NCBI GenBank assembly: GCA_024449915.1
Contig: JAMZAV010002001.1
Location: forward strand, 62,001-126,000
Length of the DNA stretch: 64,000 nucleotides
Origin: Sweltsa coloradensis
Lineage: Eukaryota; Arthropoda; Insecta; Plecoptera; Chloroperlidae
Direction of reading: 5' to 3'
Part shown: positions 43,675-53,758 of the stretch, piece by piece
Layout of the letters: each line of letters starts with the position of its first letter
Numbering within the stretch: the first letter of the stretch is position 1
Made by a program: the position numbers and the translations under genes
Notes under the pieces: generated by a model
The model's database searches: none
Told to the model about the DNA's origin: nothing
The model's input: the letters and a program-made list of their open reading frames with translations, nothing else

Positions 43675-44689
43675 GTGACATGTCCCTAGCCCTAAAGGGA
43701 GATACCAACAGTGGTCCGGCAGACTCAATGGAGAAGGGGCGTGGGCGACTGCAGGTGGGTGTCTTCGGTGTTTGGGTGCCACTTCGTTCTAAAATAAATT
43801 ATTGGGAAAGTCGCAGAAGGAACGAAGAAGTTTCTACGAATACAGAGAAAGGCGAAGTATAATCATGAAGAAGTCAGGTTTATTTGTAAAAGTGAGTCCA
43901 GCGACACCTAAATGGTCGCAGAGGAATAACGTGGGGGTTGGTACCCACTTTACAAGTAGCTGACAATAAGTAAGAAAATATACAACGTTGAATAATCAAC
44001 CAGCAAAAGAAACAGTTTAGTCAAGCTAACAACAAAACCACAAAATGGTTGCTTACATAGTGTACAAGCTTACAATAATCACCATACGGTATGTCATGGG
44101 CTATGGTTGCCTACACGTGCAATCACACCTAAATTAGTACGCACAATGATCCACAATAATAGTTGGCCTACTTAGCCTAGAAAAAATACAAGTTATACAA
44201 TACTAATATTAATATGAAAAGGTAGTATTACAGTAGAAATATTTATAATATATGTACATTATATTAACATTGGACGCAGTGGTGTTACCACTGTCCATTA
44301 CCGGCACTCCGGTTATAGGCCTAGTTCGGAACATTTTCCAAAACCCTTGTCACCTGAGTCGAACCACTCGTAGGCCTAGATCGGGTCTTGAACCCTTGAC
44401 GCGCTCTCATATGGAGAACAAATACAACTCCCTAGTCGAACCACTAACACACATCCCGCAGGATTCTACCGCGACAGCGCCAACAGTCAGAACCGACCCA
44501 TGTCCCCATTCCGACGTACCTATGTACAATGGTTGACCTGCCCGGAAAATCCCCAGTAGTAGGCCTACCTAACACAGGCTAGACCCTACCACTCACATCT
44601 ACTCGCCCAACCGCGACAGTGGCAACAGTCAGAACCGACCCATGTCCCCATTCCGACGAACCTATGTAGGCCTACAGGTACTTACGTAG
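43675..44689 (-). mobile_element. Inverted gypsy LTR fragment, with an empty hAT target site
   Basis: Starting with TGTGACATGTC (the complement of the LTR end), this is the reverse complement of the 3' LTR right part (60633 back to about 59669) and continues past the hAT-like target. At 44517-44524 it has one copy of TACCTATG where the 3' LTR has the hAT-like element between two CACAGGTA copies. A 56-bp piece with CAGTCAGAACCGACCC is duplicated (about 44472 and 44613). Confidence 0.8.
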
Positions 44690-44906
44690 GCCACAAATAA
44701 ACTTGACTTCTTTATGATTATACTTCGCCTTTCTCTGTATTTGTAGAAACTTCTTCGTTCCTTCTGCGACTTTCCCAATAATTTATTTTAGAACGAAGTG
44801 GCGCCCAAACACCGAAGACGCCCACCTGCAGTCGCCCACGCCCCTTCTCCACTGAGTCTGTCGGACCACTGTTGGTATTTTCCTATAGGGCTAGGGACAT
44901 GTCAAA
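44690..44906 (+). mobile_element. Gypsy 5' LTR, terminal 215 bp only
   Basis: Matches the last 215 bp of the 3' LTR (60420-60633; AACTTGACTTCTTTATGATT to GGGACATGTCA). It is joined head-to-head to the inverted LTR fragment on its left, so the normal LTR start is missing. Confidence 0.8.
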
Positions 44907-44910
44907 GAAT

Positions 44911-44925
44911 TGGCGCCCAACTGTG
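44911..44925 (+). promoter_or_regulatory. Candidate primer-binding site
   Basis: TGGCGCCCAACTGTG, a few bases after the LTR end, resembles primer-binding sites pairing with a tRNA-Lys 3' end. A similar string (TGGCGCCCAAACACC at 44800) lies inside the LTR itself. Confidence 0.6.
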
Positions 44926-45026
44926 TAGGCCGTGATTGTAGGTGTTTTGTCTTCAAAGTTTTGTTTAAGTTTAGTCAAGCTTGTTCGAGAGGGTGGTTGT
45001 TTTTAGTTGTCACTTAGCCGAGCGGT

Positions 45027-46148
45027 ATGGAACCTGACAAGATGGCAGAATTGATGGAAGAGTTGACGGCTATTCGAGAGAAAGTAGCAAGGTTGACTTC
45101 GTCGATTTCCGATTTTGAAGGGGCCGCTGAAGAGAGCCGAGCGATCAGCAGGTAGTTTGCGTTTATTGACCGTCGTCTTTCTATTTTCCCAGACTCGGAT
45201 GAAAATAGGCCGCAGGTTGCTCTGGTAAGAGAACAGTTGAACTTGCTTAAGGTACGCTACGAGAATTAAGTCGAAGCTTTAGGTGTATGGACAGCGGAAA
45301 ATCCGCAGGAGGCAGATCTGCCAAGGACCAACCACATTGAGAGGAAACATATGCCAGTATCAAAGTGGGGGTTGGTGTTTAGTGGGGAAGAGTCCGACTC
45401 TAGCCTTGGGGCTTTCTTGGAGCGTGTGGACAAGCTCTGCGTTGCGCGCAACGATTCCGTAGAAAGACTTTGGTCGGAGGCCGTCGACCTCTTTCAGGGA
45501 GCCGCGCTTGTTTGGTTCCGCTCAACAAGGAGGCGTATCCAGTCCTGGGACGAGTTAGTTGAGGAACTAAGACGTGAATTCCAGCCCAGCGACTAAGATG
45601 ACAGGCTCATGTCGGAGATCCGAACACGAATGCAGGGAGAGACCGAGCAGTTAGGATTATACCTGTCGGCAATGGACAACCTGTTCGCCCGTTTGTCTTT
45701 TGAGGTAGATGCGGCCGAACAGCTAAAGATAATTAAGAAGAACATTCTACCGTATCTGATGGAAAAACTCTGTCTCCAAAAGCTCGACTCCGTAGAGAAA
45801 ATTCGCTCCCTTGGCCGTAGGGTGGAAGAAAGCCGCATGATGGCTCAACAGTTCCGTCCACCGCCACCAGCCAAGTCTTCATTGGAGCCAGACTAAGCCT
45901 TCCGTGGTGTCGTAAGGCCTAGGGCCAGAGTTGAAGAAGTCATCACGACTGAACCTGCTTCCATGCCAGCCGCACCAGCGTTATCTTGCTGGAATTGTAA
46001 AGCCATAGGCCACCGCTTCCGACTATGCCCTAACCCTAGGGGTGAGAAGCCATTTTGTTTCGGCTGTGGGAAGCCGAATACGATACAGACCCGATGTCAG
46101 ACGCCTAGATGTAAAAACGTGGGAAACGCAAGTGTTTCACTCGAGTAG
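45027..46148 (+). pseudogene. Ty3/gypsy gag with in-frame stops
   Basis: One reading frame holds through about 370 codons from ATG 45027, interrupted only by stops at 45153 (TAG), 45267 (TAA), 45594 (TAA) and 45894 (TAA), ending at 46146 (TAG). The middle has a retrotransposon capsid-like region (AAL.WFRSTRRRIQSWDEL, LRREFQPSD, LGLYLSAMDNLF). The C-terminus has a canonical knuckle CWNCKAIGHRFRLC, then a second one whose His is replaced by Thr (CFGCGKPNTIQTRC). Gag would assemble the particle. Confidence 0.8.
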
Positions 46149-46159
46149 GTTGCCGAGGG

Positions 46160-46640
46160 TGTAACCAAACTATTACTCAGGCTACATACGAACAAAAGTC
46201 TCCGCAGCCCAATCGTAACGTATGCAAGGCTCACCTAGCTCGTAGTCGTGTAGATGGTCGGCCATACTTAACGATAGAAGTATTGGACCGTCCCATGAAA
46301 GGCATACTAGTCTCGGGAGCCTCCAGAACACATCTTGGTGAGGGGGGATGGCAACAAATTAAGAAACTAGGCTTCAAACTGCAACCCGCGCAGGTTGATG
46401 TTGTAACCGCGAAAGGTGCCAGCTGTGCGGTGAAGGGATTGGTGGACTTGCCTCTCATTCTACAAGATAGAAGTATTGTACTTTCTGTGTTAGTAGTACC
46501 GTCAGTCAAGAGTAACCTGATATTAGGAATAGACTTTTGGTAAAGGATGAAGCTCGTCCCGGATGTGTTCAAGGGAACCTGGTCTTTTTCTGATAGCATG
46601 GAGGTTACGGTCGACTCTCTTTAAGTACTCCGCGCACGAG
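46160..46640 (+). pseudogene. Ty3/gypsy aspartic protease, active-site Asp lost
   Basis: Frame shifted relative to gag. The active-site region reads GILVSGASRTHLG, where Val (codon 46310-46312) occupies the place of the catalytic Asp of the D(T/S)GA motif. The second half has the usual LVVPSVKSNLILGIDFW (ILG.DF motif). In-frame TAA codons fall at 46541 and near 46621. It would process Gag-Pol, but cannot as it stands. Confidence 0.8.
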
Positions 46641-47098
46641 AGAATCTCACCGCCGAACAGGAAAACCGGAGACGAATGAATTTCTCGATAAAAACCACTA
46701 GAGAGCCACCCAGGGCAATAAAACACATGGGGGAAACCCACCGCAATTGATACTGAGACGCGATACCATGAAGCAGCCCAGTGTCGCCAGTATGCAAAAG
46801 GGCGATTGAAAAAAAACTCGACCCAATGCTCGAGGCTGGTATAGAAGAGCCACCCAATAGCCCCGTGGAGTTCCCCCATTTATGGTGAAAAAGCCTCGGC
46901 GACTCCTTTTTGGGGTAGATTATCAGCAAGTTAAGCCCTGACGAAAAGGGGACCCTCCCCGATCCCATATGTATCAGAAACCCGGGATAGGGGAGGGAGA
47001 GCCTTTATTTTTTCTTCTCTGGACTAAAGAACCCCTTTTGGGCAAATTCCCCGTAAAAACAGTCAACCCGGGAGAGGACGCTTTCCCCGTACCGGCCA
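46641..47098 (+). pseudogene. Ty3/gypsy RT N-terminal part, scrambled
   Basis: Pieces of the RT start are visible in shifting frames: DPMLEAGIEEPPNSPVEFP near 46820-46875, then a FSTLDL-like remnant and FPVKTVNPGEDAFPVPA near 47045-47098, corresponding to the region just before the palm's middle. It ends where the LINE begins, and RT resumes at 51540. Confidence 0.7.
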
Positions 47099-50000
47099 AG
47101 CGTTTGTTTTTTTTCCAATTGCCAAAGTTTAGAAAATCCCCTGATAATTTTCTTCTTTACACGGAATACAAAAACCCCAAATTACAATTTTGACTGCTTT
47201 TTGATCTTCTAGAATTATACTACGGTGACATTAAAGGGAATTTTATTTTTTCATTTTTTACAGCAAAATTAGTTTTTACTCAATTTGTGGGAAAAGCTAA
47301 AAAATAACATAGAAAATTGAAGTTTTATTGATTCTGACAGAAGTAAATATTCTAAGATTTAAAATCTTTTTTAAACCTTATTTGTATCAAAGACAAGTTT
47401 TATATATCTTTATAGTATAATACTTAGTATTGACGTAAACTCCGTTCATTTTTTTAAAATTTTGGGGGGTTTTAAAGTCTTTAAAAATTTACTGGGGGAA
47501 CCTCATAAGCTATTTTAAAGTTTGTTTTTTTGTTTTATCCCAAAAGTGTCAATTTATTTGTTTACACTTTCTTGACAGCAGAATAAGGTTAATTGAATAT
47601 ATAGGACCTTTTCGTTTTTAAAAGGATTCTTTTCTTTAGAATGGTTAAGTATTGTACCGTGTGTAATTTGCAGAAGGGAAATATAAAAAATAAAAGCATA
47701 AAGTGTTTTTTGTAAAGCTTTTTTTATCGAATGTGTATAAAATATGACAATGAGACATCGATTCTTTGCTTGGACGAGGGGAATGCAAAAAGGGATAGTC
47801 AATTGGAATCCCAGAAAGTGTTTTAAATGTGGTGTTCAAGATGTCTTGAACGAGTTTTAGAACAAAAAGATTTCGCCGAGATGGTACTGTATGATTGTTT
47901 TTTTCCCCCCTCTAAGTGTCCGATCTTTTTAGTCATGATGTCGACGAAGAGTCTAAAAAGTAATATGATGTTGCAAAAGGGTTTTACCAGATTGCAAAAG
48001 GAATGAAGCTTGGACTCTTAATATACGAATTGGATAAATATAGATCATTGAGGGTTTTTTCTTGACAGTACAATTTGATATTTGCTTGCTGTGAAACATT
48101 TTTTAGATGAATCTGTTCCAATGGTTTTATTACTTTTGACATTATAAAATGCTTAATTTGACTAAAGGGGGTAGGGGGGGTTGTTTTTTATATTGCTGAG
48201 AATTCATGTCAAGTGTAGTTGAGTGTAAAGTTAAATTTTCCCGATGGAGTAAGTTGAGTCATTTAAATTCTGGCTTCCAAATGTAAAAACCAAGTTTTTT
48301 TACGCATTTATAAAGCCCCACACGTAAATTTAGAAGAATTTTTCAGATTTTTTTGATAGTTAGAAAATTAAATTTGGAAGCTAATGAATTATTTTTTCTA
48401 GGGTTTTTCAACTTTTGTTTTGAGTAAAAAGACATTCCCAGTAAATCTTTAAAAATTTCTCACAGATCACTGATTGGTGCAATTGATAAAATTGTTACAG
48501 GGTTAATATAGGTCAGTATTTTAAATTTTGACTTTTTAGAAATCACAAGAAAAATTATTCAGTCAGGTCTTATAAGTGTAGGTTAAAAGTGATCATAAAT
48601 TTAAATTTTATTGTTTTGTAAGATTAATAAGAAAAGTTTTTTCCAAAATTTGAAAATACTAGAAATTATAAGAATTTTGTTTGGGAAACAGGAAAAGAAA
48701 ATATCAAGGGTCCCATTGCCCAAAATTTGGGTATGGCGGTAAGTTTGTTTAAAATTAAAATGTTTTTTTAAAGAACCGGGGGAAACTCTAAATAGCAAGC
48801 CCCCCCCTTAAATTTAAAAAGTTAAAGGAAAACCACCCCTGGTTAACGCAGATATTGGAAATCCATGCATAGGAGAGACCACTTGCGAAAAGAATTCGAA
48901 TTTTTAAAAGGCCTAAAACGTGGGAGGAATACAAGAAATTAGAAATAAGGAAAATAATCAGATTGCTTTTAAGCGTGAGCATTTTAAGTCTTCTTTTGAT
49001 AAGATATTTTTTCAAAATTTTAGGGTCAGTTTATAAAAGTTGACAGGAAACAAAGTAAAAAAATGAGTGTAGCATAGCCCATTGACAGAGAATGGGTATC
49101 TACACGCTAAACCGACATTTGCTGTTTGTTTTCAGAAAAGTTTTTTTGTGAACATGTAGATTTTTTCCCGTGAAATTTGGAAGTTTAAAGATTTAAATAG
49201 AAAAAAAAGAGATGATTCCCGCATGTAAAGGTAATAATAAGAAGTCCTTTCGCTTAAAAGCCCTTTAAAATTAAAAACTGACAACACTTCAAGAATTCCC
49301 TGCATGTTTCAAGAAAATGCGCATCAATAGTCGGGTTATTTGCGTATTAATTTCCCCTTTTTTTCTTGTAGTGATTTCCCAACACACTGAAATTGGGAAA
49401 GGGTAAAAACCCATTTATAAGGGTAAAAGGTAAAAAGAGTGAAAAAGGGAAATTTTATCGACCTAATCAACTTTCCAATTGTAGGGAAAAAATTTTTTGA
49501 AAATATTTTTCACATAGGTTATTACAGAAGTGGATGCTCTGAAGGTTTTAAGTGAAAACCAAAAATGGTTTTGGAAAGGAGATCAACGCAAAGTGCCCCC
49601 TTTTAGCATTTACAGATTTTATCTATTTAAAAGGGGTTGACAAGCGGGAAAGGTAAGGTTGGAGCTGTTTTTTTTGATCTTAGGAAAGCTTTGATTCGTA
49701 CCTTTTTTACCCTTTTAATAAAACTAAAAAAAAAGGTAAACATAAGTCCTATTTGTTTTTAATATTAGCGGATTACTTTTTTAAAAAAAAAAAGTTTATC
49801 AATCTTGCAAAATATAGTTTTAAAATATTCAATAATTTTGGGAGTACCCCAAGGGTCAATTTAGGACCCCTTTTATTTATTTTTCATGAGGGTATATCTA
49901 TATAAGGGGGGAATCAATTTTATTTTATATGCTGTGACTTGGTCTTTTTTTTAGAAGGTGTTGGGGTGGAAGAATCGTAAGCGTTTTAAAAAAGTTTTAA

Positions 50001-51535
50001 GAGGGTGGGGTGTTGGTTTTTTAAAATCAAAAATTGATCTAAATTTTAGTAAAAAAAAATTTTATGATTTTTATAAGGCTAATGATAGAAGCATGAATGA
50101 TATTTATTTTACGTTGAATTGTAATGGTAAGCTAATTTTAGAGTATAGAATTTTTAAAATTTGGTTTTTTTAGATTGTAATTTAAATTTTTTAAAACTTA
50201 TGTATGTGTAATAAAGTTCATCAGCAATAGGGAAATTTTAAGTAGAAAAGAAAGGTTTGTAACAAGAGAATGTTAAAATTACTTGTGATTTTTATATTTA
50301 CTCTATTTTTGATTTTTGTTTTGTGGTTTTGGGGAGTAAAAACCTTCTACCGAATATGTTGTACTTCAGAAAAAAATTGACCATATGTTTTATTTAATTC
50401 CTATAAGCCAAAATTTACAATTTATTGCTTTACGATTTAGAAAAAAAGGAATATAGCGTATTGGGAAAACATACAAAGTATTGAAAGGTATGTATTCAGG
50501 TATTTTACCCAAAATTTTCAATTTTTTTTGATCGTGATAGAAATTCTTTTAATGAACTCTTTGAAAGTTCCTAAATTAAATTCTGAATCATTAAGAAAGT
50601 ATTTTGTACAGAGGAGGGGTTCCTTTTTGGGAAATTTAATTTCTTATGATATTAGAAACCAGTTTACGAGCTAGGAAAAGTACAATTTAAAAGTAAAATT
50701 GAAGCAAGATAAAGAAACGAAGAAAAAAAGAAGAATTGATTTTTACTATTATTTGTGGGCATTGTCACTGTGTTTAGTAATGTTAATTTATATTAATGTC
50801 TTATTTATTATTTTTCGTTCTCTTGTTTGTTTATTATTGCTTATTTTTATGTATCAAGTATTTTTAATTGATATTTTTTTGCCCAATTGTATGGTTGCCG
50901 CCCACTGGTGGAACTTGCAAATTGAGTTAGGTGTCCGACATGCTGTGATCATTTTTTGACTTGAACCCAAATTTTAAATAATTTAAAATCTGAATAATTA
51001 TATATTAAAGTCAAGATCTTTTGTACTAAATTGTTTTTCAAAATTTGAACACAAAATGATGGTTTTAAAACAAGAATGAAAATTTTGCGTTGGGGTTTTT
51101 TTCCGCGAAAGATGGTTACCCCTGATTGTGTTCCGATTTTGGCAAAACCCCATATTTGTTGATGGGATGTCAATAAATCAGTTTTTTTTTTTTCTTTTTT
51201 TTAATGTTTTTTTCTTTTTTCTTTCTTTTTTTCTTTTTTTTTTTTTTTTTTTTTTTCCTTTCCCTTTTTTTTTTTTTCTTTTATTCTCTTTTCTTTCTTT
51301 TTTCTTTTCTTTTAATTCCCCACCCCCTTTTTTTATATATTCGATTCATTTATAAATTGCATTTGTTGAGTATTTAATGCATTGTTGTAATATTACTATT
51401 TCAAATATTTACTTAAATGTAGTTCATTGTTGTGTCTGCATCTATTAATTAGATTTATTTAGTTGTCCTCCTTTGTAAATCAGTTTTTATAACTGAATAG
51501 GATAGACGTTAAATAAATAAATAAATAAATAAAAG
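47099..51535 (+). mobile_element. APE-type LINE inserted in the gypsy RT
   Basis: The 3' end is clear: TCAGTTTTTATAACTGAATAGGATAGACGTTAAA followed by (AAAT)n to 51535, as at 61440-61505. Inside, decayed LINE pieces occur in the right order: linker (about 48830-48990, WEEYKKL-like), RT motif A (VFFDLRKA, about 49660-49695), motif B (GVPQGSI, about 49840-49860), later palm and thumb (LNFSKKKFYDF, about 50040-50075). The left junction is at about 47098. GTACCGG on the left and GTACCTGG on the right are probably a target duplication. Poly-T and poly-C tracts and frame scrambling are extreme, notably 51181-51330. Confidence 0.65.
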
Positions 51536-51539
51536 TACC

Positions 51540-53463
51540 TGGACGAGGACTGTTCTTGTTCAAGCATATGCCTTATGGTCTGCACAATAGCCCTGCCACC
51601 AGGCAACGTCTGATCGATCGAGTCCTAGGGCCGGGGTTGGAACCATATGTTTTTGTGTATATGAACGACATTGTGGTCGCCACCCCGACGTTCCGGAAGC
51701 ACCTGGAAGTACTCGCAGAGATATTTCGCAGACTACGAGAGGCGTCCATGCACTTAAACGTTGAGAAGTGTCAGTTCGTCCGTTCGGAACTTCGTTACCA
51801 AGGCTACATTGTGGATGATAGCGGACTACATGTAGACCCCGACAAGGTACAGTCGATAGTGAACTTCCCGAGGCCGACGAAGGTGAAAGAGGTCAGGAGA
51901 TTCCTAGGAATGGCATCCTGGTATCGTAGGTTTATTCAAGGTTTCTCCACCCTAGTATCTCCTATTACAGCTCTGCTAAAGAAGAACTCCAAATTTGAAT
52001 GGACGCTGGGGGCGGAATGTGCCTTTTGTAAGGTTAAGGATAGTCTTGTCTGTGCTCCTGTGTTAGCATGTCCAGATTTCACGAAGCCCTTTGTATTGCA
52101 GACCGATGCATCCAATGATGGCCTCGGTTGTGTTCTGTCACAAGATCTAGAGGACGGGGAACACGTCATTGCGTACGGCAGTAGAACTCTGACGAAGGCA
52201 GAGCAGAAGTTTATGGCCACCGAGATGGAATGTCTCGGGGTTCTTTGGGCGGTAGAACGGTATCGGCCCTATCTCGAGGGATCGTCCTTCACAGTAGTGA
52301 CGGACCCTCATAGTCTTTTGTGGCTCCACAAGCTGAAGGACCCTATTGGCCGACTTGCCCGATGGGCAGTAAGACTCCAACAATATGACTTCACAGTTAT
52401 CCACCGAAAGGGCTCTGCACACTTTGTACCAGATGCATTGTCACGAGGCGTGGAGAACGTAGAGTTGCTAGAGGTATACGCACCCATCCAGGATCGGTGG
52501 TATCTTCAAATGGTAGACAAGGTACGGGCTCAACCTCAGGATTATCCCTTGTGGAGGACAGAGGGCATCCTGATGTGGAAGTTGTGCTCTGATCTCAAGA
52601 AGTTACCCGGAGACGAGAACAATTGGAAGAGAGTCCTACCCCGCGAGCTACGAAGAAAAGCCATTGTAGAAACCCATGATACGCCCCAGGCTGGACATCA
52701 AGGCATGTTCAAGACCCTGAGCCGGCTTTCCCTAGACTACTATTTGCCAAAGATGATGGCGGAGGTGTGCAACTACATGCGAGGATGCCAGGTGTGTGCC
52801 CAACACAAAATTGAGCAGAGACGTCCTGCGGGATTGTTGATTCCTCGCCAACCGCCGTCACATCCAGGAGAGGTCCTGACGATTAACCTGATTGGCCCAC
52901 TCCCTCCATCATTGAAGCAGGACAAATTTATCTTGGTCGTGCAGGACTGCCACACGAAATGGACATATCTGTTTCCTTTACATCAAGCGACGTCTCAGCA
53001 TGTTCTGCAGCCACTGATCAATTCCGTCTTTCTCGAGCAGGGTGCACCGCGCTTGGTCATTGTCGACAACGGGAGACAACTAGCGAGTCGAGAATTCAGG
53101 GAAGCACTGAATGCTTATGACGAAGAGGTTCAGTTTACCCCGTGTTATCACCCGCAGGCCAATCCAGTCGAGAGAATGAACAAGGAAGTAGGAAATATCC
53201 TGGCTATTTACGTTGGGGAAAATCAAAGGAAATGGGATACCTTATTACCGCAGGTGCAGTACGTACTTCGAACCAGCAGGCACGAGACGACTCAATACAC
53301 CCCTGCCTACCTCCAACTAGGGCGTGAGTTAGGACTTTCGGGGCGACGTAATCGCACGATAAGAGGGGATGATGTAAATGAGCTCCGTCAAGGCATCGAA
53401 GAGCGATGGGTCGGATTGGAGAACATCAGAGAAAGGGTGCAAATTAATGTTACCGATGCCTAA
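51540..53463 (+). pseudogene. Ty3/gypsy pol: RT C-terminus, RNase H, integrase
   Basis: The frame resumes upstream of ATG 51556 and stays open for 635 codons (numbered from that Met). RT motif: YMND at 35-38, where the first Asp of the usual DD pair is Asn. RNase H: TDAS (D184), TEMECLG (about 222-228), TDPHSL (D250), PDALSR (D293). Integrase: HHCC finger (H374, H381, C411, C414), then INLIGPLP with Asn444 in place of the first catalytic Asp, IVDNG (D504) and PVER (E539); 504 to 539 is the normal D-35-E spacing. Stops at 53461 (TAA). A catalytically dead but long-open frame. Confidence 0.9.
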
Positions 53464-53715
53464 CGTAGGCAGCAAGCTCAGTACAATCTACGCCACCGTC
53501 CTGTACAGTACAATGTAGGAGATAGCGTATGGAAACGTAACTTTGTCCTGTCCGATGCCGGACGATTCTTCACAGCGAAATTGGCCAAGAAATTTGTGGG
53601 ACCCTTCGTGATTGTACGGAAAATCTCTTCCGTGGTCATGGAGCTCGAAGGTCTAGACGGTAGACCGGGAGGTCGTTGGCATGTGGTAGATCTGAAACCC
53701 GTCGTGGAGCGGTAA
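53464..53715 (+). pseudogene. Ty3/gypsy integrase C-terminus beyond the TAA
   Basis: Directly after the TAA the same frame continues for 83 codons with the expected integrase tail: QAQYNLRHRP, YNVGDSVWKRN, KLAKKFVGPFVIV and WHVVDLKPVVER, ending at TAA 53713. The 53461 stop therefore looks like a point lesion and not the native end. Confidence 0.8.
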
Positions 53716-53744
53716 AAGAAAATGTGCTATCATTTTCTTTTTCC

Positions 53745-53758
53745 AAGGAAGGAGCAGG
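53745..53758 (+). promoter_or_regulatory. Polypurine tract of the gypsy element
   Basis: AAGGAAGGAGCAGG immediately before TGTGACG, the inferred 3' LTR start; one C interrupts it. This is the expected position of the plus-strand primer. Confidence 0.65.

Noticed and set aside
45027..46148. Alternative genetic code with UAA/UAG read as Gln
   Set aside because: LINE and gypsy pol frames in the same window use CAA/CAG for Gln and end in TAA; decay or editing explains the gag stops more simply.
51128..51355. Phe-rich membrane protein
   Set aside because: Translation of a T-rich low-complexity tract in a decayed LINE.
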